Below are positions 1-7,985 of a stretch of DNA of 64,000 bases, piece by piece. The translations under genes were made by a program, and so were the position numbers. This stretch comes from Achromobacter aloeverae. GTDB taxonomy: Bacteria > Pseudomonadota > Gammaproteobacteria > Burkholderiales > Burkholderiaceae_B. Numbering within the stretch: the stretch's first letter is position 1; each line of letters begins with the position of its first letter. Location of the stretch: positions 434,001 to 498,000 of the forward strand of contig NZ_PYAL01000003.1 in assembly GCF_004121055.1 (NCBI RefSeq), read 5' to 3'. Below the pieces are notes generated by a model. That model was given only the letters and a program-made list of their open reading frames with translations, was not told the DNA's origin and made no database searches.

Positions 1-1670
1 TGGACCGAGCGCGTGACCACTTCGGTGTCGTAGGGATGGACATACAGCCGCTGGGCCAGGCTTTCCACCGCCACGTCGGCGCAAATGCGCAATAGCGCTT
101 CGTGCGCGGGCGCATCGTCGGGCAGGCCGCGCACATGCTCGATCGCGGCGGCCATGCGGCGGCGCGCGGCCTCGGCGCCGACCCGTTGGACCTGGTATTG
201 GAAAAACATCTTCAGCAGTTCAGGCTGCCGGGCGATGTCGCGCTGGGCCTGGGCCAATTCCTCGGGCGTCATCGGCACTTCGCCAAACAGCGCCAGCGCG
301 GCGACGATGGCCTCGCGCACCGGCATGGCCTCGACCGTGTGCAGATTGTCCAGCGCGACCGCCAGCATGCCGCGCAGGAAAAGGATTTCCTCGCGCCGCA
401 GGTAGCTGGACATTGTCTGCGTGCGATAGCCGATGTCGGCCTGCATCAAGGCGTTTTCGACGGCGATGGACTGATGGCGGTCGCGCAGCAGGATGGCGCA
501 GCCATCGAGCGGATGCTTGTCCGCCTTCCAGCGGCGCAGCGCCGCCACGACCTGCTGGGCGCAGGCGTCGGCGCCAGCTTCTTCCCGTGGGCTGTCCCGC
601 CTTTCGTCCTGTGTTCCCGCCCGCGGGGCGACATAGGGATAGGGCATCACGTGCAGGTCGGTCTTGACCGGAAGCCCCGAGCGCACGGGCTTGCGCTTGA
701 AGGCTTCCATGGCATGGGCCAGGTGGGGGCCATGGCGCCATGTCACCGTCAGGGGGTAGTTGACCGTGGCCGGGAAGCGGGCGGCGAAGCGGTGGTCCAG
801 GTATTGCTCGTCCGCGCCCAGGCGCGAATGGATCACCTGGTCGCGGTCGCCCGCGCCGACGAAGTACACCCCGTCGCGCGCCAGCAGTGTTTCCAGCACG
901 GTGTAGGCGGCCTCGTTCAGGTCGTGCAGTTCGTCGGCCACCACCAGGCGGCACGCGGGCAGGGCGTCGGCGGACTCGGGAAAATCGCGCAGCAAACGGG
1001 CGAGGTCGTACGTGGCGTCCCACGGACCGCGAAACTGCGGCGTCTCGCCGCCGCCCAGGCGCAATCTTTCGAATTCCTGTGCCCATAGCAGGTCGGTCAG
1101 CGAGATGCCCAGGTCTTCCGCCACGTGCGACAACGGCTGTTCCTCGTCCTGTTCGCCGATGTCCAGCGCCAGGCGGGCCTTCAGGTTCAGCAGGCTGTCC
1201 AGGAACTGGCTGATCGCGCTGTCGTGGGTCCGTATCTCCAGTTGGTCGGCATAGGCCGGGTATGCATCGGCCAGGCCTTCCAGGGCATCGAGCGCCGGCG
1301 CCTTGAGTTCGCGCGCCGACAGCAGCGGCAGCGGCGCATCGTCTTCCAGGCGGGCCAGCACCCGTTGCGCGAGCTCGTCCAGGGTCAGCACCGGCAATTG
1401 CGCCACCGTCGCGGCAGGCAGGCCCACTTCCTGCAAACGCGCGCGCATTACCTGGCGTGCCTCGGGCGTGAAGGTCAGGGCCAGGACGGCTTGTGGCGCC
1501 AGGCCGCGCGCCAGGGCTTCGCCCACCCGCAGCGCCAGGGTGGTGGTCTTGGCGGCGCCGGCGTTCGCGTGGACCAGGCAGACGCGTTGGCGCGCCAACT
1601 GGATATCGCGTTGCTCGGGCGTGGGGACCAGGCCGGCGGGGATGAATTGAGGGCTGGGGCTGTCGGTCAT
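1..1670 (-). CDS. UvrD/Rep-type superfamily 1 DNA helicase, C-terminus cut by window edge
   Basis: The reverse strand opens at ATG 1670 and stays open to base 1, giving about 556 residues without a stop, so the C-terminus lies outside the window. Near residues 30-40 is a P-loop, HANAGAAKTTT, followed by the LALTFTPEA segment expected for helicase motif Ia in UvrD/Rep enzymes. The protein should be a 3'-5' ATP-dependent helicase acting in DNA repair or recombination; the substrate cannot be told. The P-loop reads GAAKT where UvrD itself has GSGKT, so the glycine before the catalytic lysine is alanine. An ATG eight bases upstream closes after three codons, which fixes the start at 1670. It is transcribed in the same direction as, and just downstream of, the S24 regulator gene. 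The fold assignment is firm, the exact orthologue is not. Confidence 0.8.
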   Translation of the reverse strand, partial: MTDSPSPQFIPAGLVPTPEQRDIQLARQRVCLVHANAGAAKTTTLALRVGEALARGLAPQAVLALTFTPEARQVMRARLQEVGLPAATVAQLPVLTLDELAQRVLARLEDDAPLPLLSARELKAPALDALEGLADAYPAYADQLEIRTHDSAISQFLDSLLNLKARLALDIGEQDEEQPLSHVAEDLGISLTDLLWAQEFERLRLGGGETPQFRGPWDATYDLARLLRDFPESADALPACRLVVADELHDLNEAAYTVLETLLARDGVYFVGAGDRDQVIHSRLGADEQYLDHRFAARFPATVNYPLTVTWRHGPHLAHAMEAFKRKPVRSGLPVKTDLHVMPYPYVAPRAGTQDERRDSPREEAGADACAQQVVAALRRWKADKHPLDGCAILLRDRHQSIAVENALMQADIGYRTQTMSSYLRREEILFLRGMLAVALDNLHTVEAMPVREAIVAALALFGEVPMTPEELAQAQRDIARQPELLKMFFQYQVQRVGAEAARRRMAAAIEHVRGLPDDAPAHEALLRICADVAVESLAQRLYVHPYDTEVVTRSV

Positions 1671-1716
1671 CGGATCATGGGGAAATACGGGTGGGGACGG
1701 CGGGGCCTGGCAGGGG

Positions 1717-2544
1717 TCAGCATTCCACGAACTTGCCGATGACCACGCCGCATATGGTGGCCGACGCATCGATTTCGATCAGGCGGGGACCGGGCCAGTC
1801 CGGGTTGAGCGCGCGCAGGTACTGGTGGCCGCCCTCGATGAGCAATTGCTTGAACGTCGCTTCCTTGGAGTCCTCGAAGCGGACCACGACATTGCGGCCG
1901 TGTTCCGCGGCGACGTCGGGATCGACGAAGATGATGTCGCCGTCCTGGAACTTGGGTTCCATGCTGATCCCGCGCACGCGCAACGCGAAGGTGTGTGGAC
2001 CGTGACGACGCGGGCAGGCGTGCCAGGCGTCGCCGTCGCCGGGCGCGAAGTTGTCGATGACTTCCGTCAACGCGCCGGCCTGGACCCAGGAAATCAAGGG
2101 CACCTGGCCCTGCATCGGGCGCGCCCGGCCGAGATCGTAGGGAGACGCGGCGGGTTCGACGCTGGCCGATTCTTCGGTGGCCGATTCAGCAGCGGTGTTC
2201 GAGGGCATGGCGGCGTGCACGGCCGGCCCGGCAGCGCCGGAGCGCGACGCTACGGCGGCCACGGCAGGGGTTGCGGTCGGCTTCGCGCGCGGCCTGGCCG
2301 GCGCGGCTACGGTGGACCGTTGGCCGGCATGATCCGTGTCCAGCCAGTACAGGCCCAGGCCGAAGGCCTGTTCCACCTTGCGGGCCGTGCCGTCGCCAAT
2401 GTCCTTGGCGCCTGACGTGTAGCGGCTTACCAGCGAGGGCGTGGAGTAGCCGAGCGCGTCGGCGGCTTTCGTCTGGCTGCCGCCGCACAGGCGCGCGACG
2501 ACATCGACGAAGTTAAGGCGGCGGATTTCTTTGGCGGATCGCAT
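1717..2544 (-). CDS. XRE-family repressor with LexA/CI-like S24 autopeptidase domain
   Basis: A 275-residue transcription regulator. The N-terminal ~70 residues form a helix-turn-helix (SQTKAADALGYSTPSLVSRY). A long Ala/Pro/Ser-rich linker follows, then a C-terminal S24 peptidase domain. The catalytic Ser-Lys dyad is visible as RGISMEP (Ser194) and ATFKQL (Lys232). Proteins of this build are phage-type or SOS-type repressors that cleave themselves when RecA is activated; that role is inferred here. ATG 2544 was chosen over an ATG at 2586 because the helix-turn-helix begins immediately after it and the upstream stretch reads through the operator-like palindrome. It is divergent from the small membrane protein at 2722. 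Confidence 0.85.
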   Translation of the reverse strand: MRSAKEIRRLNFVDVVARLCGGSQTKAADALGYSTPSLVSRYTSGAKDIGDGTARKVEQAFGLGLYWLDTDHAGQRSTVAAPARPRAKPTATPAVAAVASRSGAAGPAVHAAMPSNTAAESATEESASVEPAASPYDLGRARPMQGQVPLISWVQAGALTEVIDNFAPGDGDAWHACPRRHGPHTFALRVRGISMEPKFQDGDIIFVDPDVAAEHGRNVVVRFEDSKEATFKQLLIEGGHQYLRALNPDWPGPRLIEIDASATICGVVIGKFVEC

Positions 2545-2563
2545 TGCGCGATTTGACCTCAAA

Positions 2564-2637
2564 TTACCGAAAAGGTAAATAACCACACGGGTAATTTTTC
2601 AGCAATTTTTAGCTTGTTTTATGACCATTTAGGTAAT
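2564..2637. promoter_or_regulatory. Putative operator of the S24 repressor
   Basis: An AT-rich stretch just upstream of the repressor start contains the inverted repeat TTACC-GAAAA-GGTAA at 2564-2578. Further GGTAA half-sites lie at 2590-2594 and 2632-2636. It separates two divergent genes, the usual place for an autoregulatory operator. Binding is inferred from position and symmetry only. Confidence 0.5.
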
Positions 2638-2721
2638 AGCATTTTTCCCTTGCCGTCGATGAGGGATGTGCCTCGCGGGCGGAGGAGCGGACAAGGACTG
2701 AATGGACAAAAGGGGTCGGCG

Positions 2722-3093
2722 ATGGATGGATCACTCAACGACGGCGTGCAGGTCGCTGTCTGGGTCAAATGGGTTTTCGGTAGCGGGGCGACGGGGGCGC
2801 TGGTCTCGGGCTTCGTCCTGCTGGCCCGGCGCCTGTGGCGCAGTGACCGGATCGCCGCGGTGGATACCCTGGAGAGCACGCGCTCGACCAAGGCGCTGGG
2901 CGATCTGACCGTCTCGCTCTTCGAGGAAAACCGCAAGCTGCGCGCGGAGCTGGATCACAAGAATGCGATGCTGATCGCCGCGTACCGGGATTTGCTGGGA
3001 CAGGAGCATGCAGCCGCGCCGGCGGCAGCGGGGGCACTCGACGCGGCGGATGCGGCGGGCAGCGAGACCGGGGCGCGTCATGCGCACCCGTGA
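2722..3093 (+). CDS. Small single-pass membrane protein with coiled-coil tail
   Basis: A 123-residue protein of unknown function. Residues ~8-35 form one hydrophobic segment (VFGSGATGALVSGFVLLA) followed by a basic RRLWR. A predicted helical coiled-coil region (about residues 45-85) and an Ala-rich tail follow. ATG 2722 is preferred to an ATG at 2614 because the upstream extension is not hydrophobic and overlaps the operator region. Its build recalls small phage-derived membrane proteins, and its divergence from an S24 repressor is consistent with a domesticated prophage fragment, but no family could be named. Confidence 0.5.
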   Translation: MDGSLNDGVQVAVWVKWVFGSGATGALVSGFVLLARRLWRSDRIAAVDTLESTRSTKALGDLTVSLFEENRKLRAELDHKNAMLIAAYRDLLGQEHAAAPAAAGALDAADAAGSETGARHAHP

Positions 3094-3117
3094 CGCGAGC
3101 GCTGCCCGCACGGGCGG

Positions 3118-3399
3118 TCAGTCCTGGCGGCTGGTGACTTCGACCAGGTGATAGCCGAACTGGGTCTTCACGGGGCCCTGGACCTCGTTGACGGGGGCGC
3201 TGAACACGACCTGGTCGAATTCCGGGACCATTTGGCCGCGGCCGAACGTACCCAGGTTGCCGCCGTCGCGCTTGGACGGGCAGCTGGAGTGTTCCTTCGC
3301 GAGCTGGGCGAAATCGGCGCCGTTTTCGATGGCGGTCTTCAGTTCCTTGGCTTTTTCCTCGGTCGAGACGAGGATGTGGCGGGCAGAGGCGAAAGGCAT
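3118..3399 (-). CDS. ppiC: Parvulin-type peptidyl-prolyl cis-trans isomerase PpiC
   Basis: A 93-residue single-domain parvulin, the same length as E. coli PpiC. It shows the family pattern ASARHILV at the N-terminus, then CPSKRDGGNLGTFGRGQMVPEF and the closing FGYHLVEV. It catalyses proline isomerisation during protein folding and has no signal peptide, so it should be cytoplasmic. ATG 3399 is set by the Shine-Dalgarno AGGAG six bases upstream and by homology; the frame stays open far upstream but that extension does not look coding. It is convergent with the membrane-protein gene at 2722 and divergent from the TccC-like gene. Confidence 0.95.
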   Translation of the reverse strand: MPFASARHILVSTEEKAKELKTAIENGADFAQLAKEHSSCPSKRDGGNLGTFGRGQMVPEFDQVVFSAPVNEVQGPVKTQFGYHLVEVTSRQD

Positions 3400-3624
3400 G
3401 GTGTACTCCTTCAATATGGAACCTGGGAGAGTAACAAAAATGGTGGGGGGAAAGGCACAGCATAGGTCGCCGCGCCCTTTGGCATGTGGAGCCAGGTATC
3501 GCTCAGTGAGTGGTTGCGTACACGAAATCAAAATCGATCTGGAAAAACGCAAAGGTTGTGCGCAAATCATGGACGTATGATCCGCATTATCAATGCCTCG
3601 CTTCCGAGCTGGTGATGGTGACAG

Positions 3625-6513
3625 ATGACAAAGCTGTGTGCCGGTACACCCAAGATCACTGTTCGCGATAACCGCGGCCTGACGGTTCGCACGCTGCGCT
3701 ATAACCGCGGCCAGGTCAGTGACGTGACGACGCAGTACGTGGACGTACAGGTTTACAACGCTCTTGGTCAGGTCACATCCGGCCAGGACCCGCGCTTCTT
3801 CGGCACTGCCACCAAGAACTTCGAGTACACCCCGGCACTGTCCGGCCAGGTGATACAGACGGTCAGCGCCGACGCAGGCACGACCAAGTCGTTCACTAAT
3901 ATCGAGGGGCACCCGGTATGGGAGCAAAGCCGGGGACGCGATTGCCTGAATCAGGCGGATGACCAGTTCACCACGACGCGAGAATACGACGCGCTGGGTC
4001 GACCCACCGTACGTTGGGTCAATATCTGTCCCCTGGAGGGTGGGCTTGCGTCTGCTCACCGGACCGACGTCTGGGTGTATGGTGAATCGCGGGCGTTACC
4101 GACAGGTGTCTACGACTCGGCGAGCACGGCCGACCCGCGCAATCTGAACCAGCGCGGACGGTTGTTAAAGCACTACGACACGGGTGGTGTGCTGGACAGG
4201 AGCGCCCGAGGCTATCACGTAGCGGGCAAAGTACTGCGGCAGGATCGCCAGTTACTCAGTCTGGATGGTGGGGCATTCAATGGCGTGACTCACGGTTGGA
4301 ATGGGACTTTGCCCGACGTCGATACTGCCGGGCTCGATCCCCACGCTTACGGCACGACCTGGACCTACAACGCGATGGCGCAGGTGCTCACACAGACGGA
4401 CGCAAAGGGCCATCAACAGCAGACAACATACGATATGGTCGGACGCAGGGCTGCCAACGCCGTGACGCCCAACGGGGGCAAGAGTATGCCCATCACTGCC
4501 GCAGTGTCCTACACGGCAGGCGGCCAGATCGAGACCCAGATCGACGCCAACGGCGTACAGACGGTCTACACCTACGAGCCACAGACCACGCAACGTGTGC
4601 TGACCATCACGATCACGCGTAGTTCCGCCAGTGCCAGCGCGGCTAAGAGGCGCCGGTCCACGGAGAAGGGAGGTGGCTCCGGACGGGAAGGCACGCTACA
4701 GGACCTGGCCTACACCTATGACGGCGTAGGCAACGTCATTGCCTTGAACGATGCGAGTACGCCGGTGACGTATTTCCACAATGGGACGGTAGACGGTAGC
4801 CGGAGCTACAGCTACGACGCGTTATATCAGCTCGTCTCGGCGACGGGACGCGAGAACTCGGTGAGCAGTACGCCGCGGGGCACCGACTCACCCGACGCCT
4901 TTTCGCCGTTGGATCAGGCCAATTACCGTAGCTATCGCCGCAACTACCGTTATGACTTCGGGGGAAATCTCTGCCAGGTTGCGGCAAGCAACGCATCGGG
5001 CACGGGAGCAGCCGTCCCCACGCGCAACGTGATTGTGGCGGCTGACAGCAATCGGGCCCTGAGCAATGTCAACCACCCGGGGCTGACTCCCACAGACCTT
5101 TCGTCCTTCTTCGACAGTGCGGGCCAGAGTACGTGTCTGGACGGTAATGCGAACCAGCCGATGTATTGGACGCCGTACAAGCAACTCTACTGCCTGGTCA
5201 CCTTGTACCGCGAAGATACGCCACGGCAGTCCAGCCTGCACGGAGACTGGTACGCCAGCGATTGTGAGTTGTACGCCTACGGCGGCGATGGGCAGCGCGT
5301 ACGCAAGGTAGCGCAGACAAACTCGGCAGGAACCGTTTGGACCCATGATGCGATCTATTTGCCTGGACTGGAGTTGCGCCAAAACCACCAGACCGGTGAA
5401 CAACTGGAAGTGATCGTGCTCGATGGTGGTGCACGGCTGCTGAACTGGATAAGCACGCCTCCCGAAGGCATCGCGCAACAGCAGATTCGCTATCGGTACA
5501 GCGATCGGCAGAACTCTTGCCAGATCGAGACCGACGAGAACGCCCGGATCATTACGCAGGAGGAGTACTACCCTTACGGGGGCACGGCGGTGTGGGCTGC
5601 TGCCTCAACGGGCGAAGCGAAGTGCAAGACCATTCACTACTCGGCTAAAGAGCGCGATTCGACTGGGCTGTACTACTACGGTTTCCGGTATTACCAGCCC
5701 TGGATCGCGAGGTGGGTCAACCCAGATCCGGCGGGGACCTTGGACGGAAGGAACCGCTATTGCATGGTGGGCAACAACCCCGCGACGTTCGCCGATCCGA
5801 CAGGGCTATGGAGGGAAGGCGACGAAGAAGGAAGGCCGAGACAAGTAGCGAAGTTGCCTGAAATCGATGTGGAAGAGTGGATAGAGGGCGCGGAAGGACT
5901 GGAAGCAGTGGAAGGGCTGGATGTGGTGGAGGGGATCGAGGAAGGAGTCGAGATGCTGGCGGAGGTCCCGATCGAGATACCGGCTGATGTCGCGGCCGGA
6001 CTCAGTGCAAAGGAAAGGCCATACCCATATGGGCACGAGCTGTTCGGCTTCCAGAGAAAAGATACGCACAAATGGCTACGCTATGACCCGATTCCGCTGG
6101 AAATGAGGGGGGAAAGACAGGTTGCCCTGGATGTCGGGGACCTGCATGTCATCAACAGAGCCTCGTCAGGTGAGTATTTTCTGAGTGGCGTCGATGACAA
6201 AAATGAGGTAATTAATGAAACCCGTATTCCGATTGCCTCTTCAACATATGATTTCGTAATTACCGTAGAACAATCGGATCGAGTGCTAGCCAGGGAATCC
6301 GACTTTTCAGGCAAGGGGCACTCAAGCCTTGCAGCAGAGAAGGACGTGCTTTATGCCGGAGAAATAGGCTTTGACGAGGACGGCAAGCTCATGTATTGGA
6401 GCAACGCTAGCGGGCATTATCGGCCCGATCCGAATAGGCATAGAACAAACATCCCCCCGCGACTTCGAGGAATGTTTGAAATAGAGAAGTTCGAGTTTCA
6501 TCAGCACTCATGA
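3625..6513 (+). CDS. TccC-like (Tc toxin C component) Rhs protein with variable C-terminal toxin domain
   Basis: A 962-residue protein matching the insecticidal toxin complex C component along its length. The start, with TPKITVRDNRGLTVRTLRYNR, is the TccC N-terminus, so it is not truncated. YD/RHS repeats fill residues ~60-640, with SYSYDALYQLVSATGRE about the middle. The Rhs core EEYYPYGGTAVW and GLYYYGFRYYQPWIARW ends in the DPAG (701) to DPTGL (724-728) motif at which the Rhs shell self-cleaves in this family. Residues ~729-962 are a hypervariable domain: an acidic stretch, then a module with GHSSL, LYAGEIGFDEDGKL and SGHYRP that I believe recurs in polymorphic toxins but whose activity I cannot name. 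The last third is visibly more AT-rich than the core. No A (TcdA-like) or B (TcdB-like) component is nearby. The ribosome-binding site is weak. Confidence 0.85.
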   Translation: MTKLCAGTPKITVRDNRGLTVRTLRYNRGQVSDVTTQYVDVQVYNALGQVTSGQDPRFFGTATKNFEYTPALSGQVIQTVSADAGTTKSFTNIEGHPVWEQSRGRDCLNQADDQFTTTREYDALGRPTVRWVNICPLEGGLASAHRTDVWVYGESRALPTGVYDSASTADPRNLNQRGRLLKHYDTGGVLDRSARGYHVAGKVLRQDRQLLSLDGGAFNGVTHGWNGTLPDVDTAGLDPHAYGTTWTYNAMAQVLTQTDAKGHQQQTTYDMVGRRAANAVTPNGGKSMPITAAVSYTAGGQIETQIDANGVQTVYTYEPQTTQRVLTITITRSSASASAAKRRRSTEKGGGSGREGTLQDLAYTYDGVGNVIALNDASTPVTYFHNGTVDGSRSYSYDALYQLVSATGRENSVSSTPRGTDSPDAFSPLDQANYRSYRRNYRYDFGGNLCQVAASNASGTGAAVPTRNVIVAADSNRALSNVNHPGLTPTDLSSFFDSAGQSTCLDGNANQPMYWTPYKQLYCLVTLYREDTPRQSSLHGDWYASDCELYAYGGDGQRVRKVAQTNSAGTVWTHDAIYLPGLELRQNHQTGEQLEVIVLDGGARLLNWISTPPEGIAQQQIRYRYSDRQNSCQIETDENARIITQEEYYPYGGTAVWAAASTGEAKCKTIHYSAKERDSTGLYYYGFRYYQPWIARWVNPDPAGTLDGRNRYCMVGNNPATFADPTGLWREGDEEGRPRQVAKLPEIDVEEWIEGAEGLEAVEGLDVVEGIEEGVEMLAEVPIEIPADVAAGLSAKERPYPYGHELFGFQRKDTHKWLRYDPIPLEMRGERQVALDVGDLHVINRASSGEYFLSGVDDKNEVINETRIPIASSTYDFVITVEQSDRVLARESDFSGKGHSSLAAEKDVLYAGEIGFDEDGKLMYWSNASGHYRPDPNRHRTNIPPRLRGMFEIEKFEFHQHS

Positions 6514-6586
6514 TGATTATTACTGTGATGGCTCCTGGTAAACGCCTCATCACAGGTTCGCGTGGGCGCGGCGTTGGAGGGTAGTC

Positions 6587-7945
6587 ATGCAGTGGGAGCG
6601 TCTATTAACGCCGCAGCGACTGGGCAAACGGGCTGCGCCGGAGGAAACGGATCCGCGCAGCGAGTTCACTCGCGATAACGATCGCATCGTGTTTTCATCG
6701 GCCTTTCGCCGCATGCAGGACAAGACGCAGGTCTTCCCCCTCGCCAAGAGCGACTATGTGCGTACGCGGCTGACCCACAGCCTGGAAGTGGCGTCGGTGG
6801 GCCGGTCGCTGGGCATGCGCGCGGCCGAGCGCATTCGCCGCGTCTGCCCGGAAGCCGCCGCGGTGGCGCAGCCGGACGAGGTGGGCATGATCGTCGCCAG
6901 CGCCTGCCTGGCGCACGATATCGGCAACCCGCCGTTCGGCCACGCGGGCGAGTCGGCGATCCAGGAATGGTTCAGCCGCTCCCCCGAAGGCCGCGAGTTC
7001 CTGTCTTGCAGCGGGATGAGCGCGGCCGAACGGGCCGATTTGCAGGCGTTCGAGGGCAACGCCCAGGGCTTTCGCATCCTTACCCGCCTGCAGTATCCAC
7101 AGCAGCGCGGCGGCATGCACCTGACGGCGGCGATGCTGGCCACATTCGCCAAGTACCCCGGTGCGTCGACCGCCGCCGATCCGGCGAGCGGGGCCACCAG
7201 CCGCCACAAGTTCGGCTACATGCAGTCCGAGGCCGACCTGTTCGAGGAAGTGGCGTCGATGACGGGCCTGTCGCGCCGGTCCGGCCGCGGCGCCGGCGCG
7301 GCCTGGTACCGGCATCCGCTGGCCTTCCTGGTCGAGGCGGCCGACGACATCTGCTACCACGTCATGGACATCGAGGATGGCTACAAGGCCGGCGTGGTGA
7401 GCCATGAGCAGTTGCTGGACCTGCACCAGCCCTGGCGCAGCGCGCATATCGACAGCCGTGCGCGCGAGATGGGCACGGATGCGCAAAAGGCGGAGTTCTA
7501 CCGCGCCAAGACCATAGGCAAGCTGATCGACGATGTCGTGGATCAGTTCGAAGCGTGCCTGCCCGGCATGCTCGACGGCAGCTTCGATCGCGAGTTGACC
7601 GTCGGCATTCCCCGGTCCACCGAATTCAAGCGCTTCAAGGAAGTCGCGCGTGACCGCGTCTATCGCCACCAGGCCGTGCTGGAGATCGAGGCCTGCGGCT
7701 TCGAGGTCATCAGCGGCCTGCTGTCGGCCTTTCTCGGCGCGGTGGAGGACAACGCGGCGCGCGGCGAGCAGGGCCAGAGCGTGCGGACCCGCACGCTGCT
7801 GCACCTGATGCCGGGCGCCCACCGCGAATTCGCGGCGTTCTCGCCCTACCAGCGCGCCCTGTGCGTGACCGACTTCGTATCAGGCATGACGGACACGTAC
7901 GCGGTCGAGTTCTACCAGCGCATCCGGGGAATATCCCTGCCGTGA
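6587..7945 (+). CDS. dgt: dGTPase-like deoxynucleotide triphosphohydrolase (HD superfamily)
   Basis: A 452-residue protein of the Dgt family, which hydrolyses dNTPs to nucleoside and tripolyphosphate in the cytoplasm. The HD-domain metal ligands are visible: RLTHSLEV (His64), CLAHDIGNPPFGH (His110-Asp111) and the distal ADDICYHV (Asp253-Asp254). The N-terminal FSSAFRRMQDKTQVFP signature is also present. A strong Shine-Dalgarno (GGAGGG) lies just before ATG 6587. It follows the TccC-like gene by 73 bases on the same strand; the two are probably unrelated in function. Confidence 0.92.
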   Translation: MQWERLLTPQRLGKRAAPEETDPRSEFTRDNDRIVFSSAFRRMQDKTQVFPLAKSDYVRTRLTHSLEVASVGRSLGMRAAERIRRVCPEAAAVAQPDEVGMIVASACLAHDIGNPPFGHAGESAIQEWFSRSPEGREFLSCSGMSAAERADLQAFEGNAQGFRILTRLQYPQQRGGMHLTAAMLATFAKYPGASTAADPASGATSRHKFGYMQSEADLFEEVASMTGLSRRSGRGAGAAWYRHPLAFLVEAADDICYHVMDIEDGYKAGVVSHEQLLDLHQPWRSAHIDSRAREMGTDAQKAEFYRAKTIGKLIDDVVDQFEACLPGMLDGSFDRELTVGIPRSTEFKRFKEVARDRVYRHQAVLEIEACGFEVISGLLSAFLGAVEDNAARGEQGQSVRTRTLLHLMPGAHREFAAFSPYQRALCVTDFVSGMTDTYAVEFYQRIRGISLP

Positions 7946-7985
7946 GGCACGCCGCCGGCGGCGCCTGACGGTCCCTACCCGGCCC

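Noticed and set aside
102-1088. Long plus-strand frame opposite the helicase gene
   Set aside because: It is a shadow of the minus-strand helicase, which has clear motifs and runs off the window edge.
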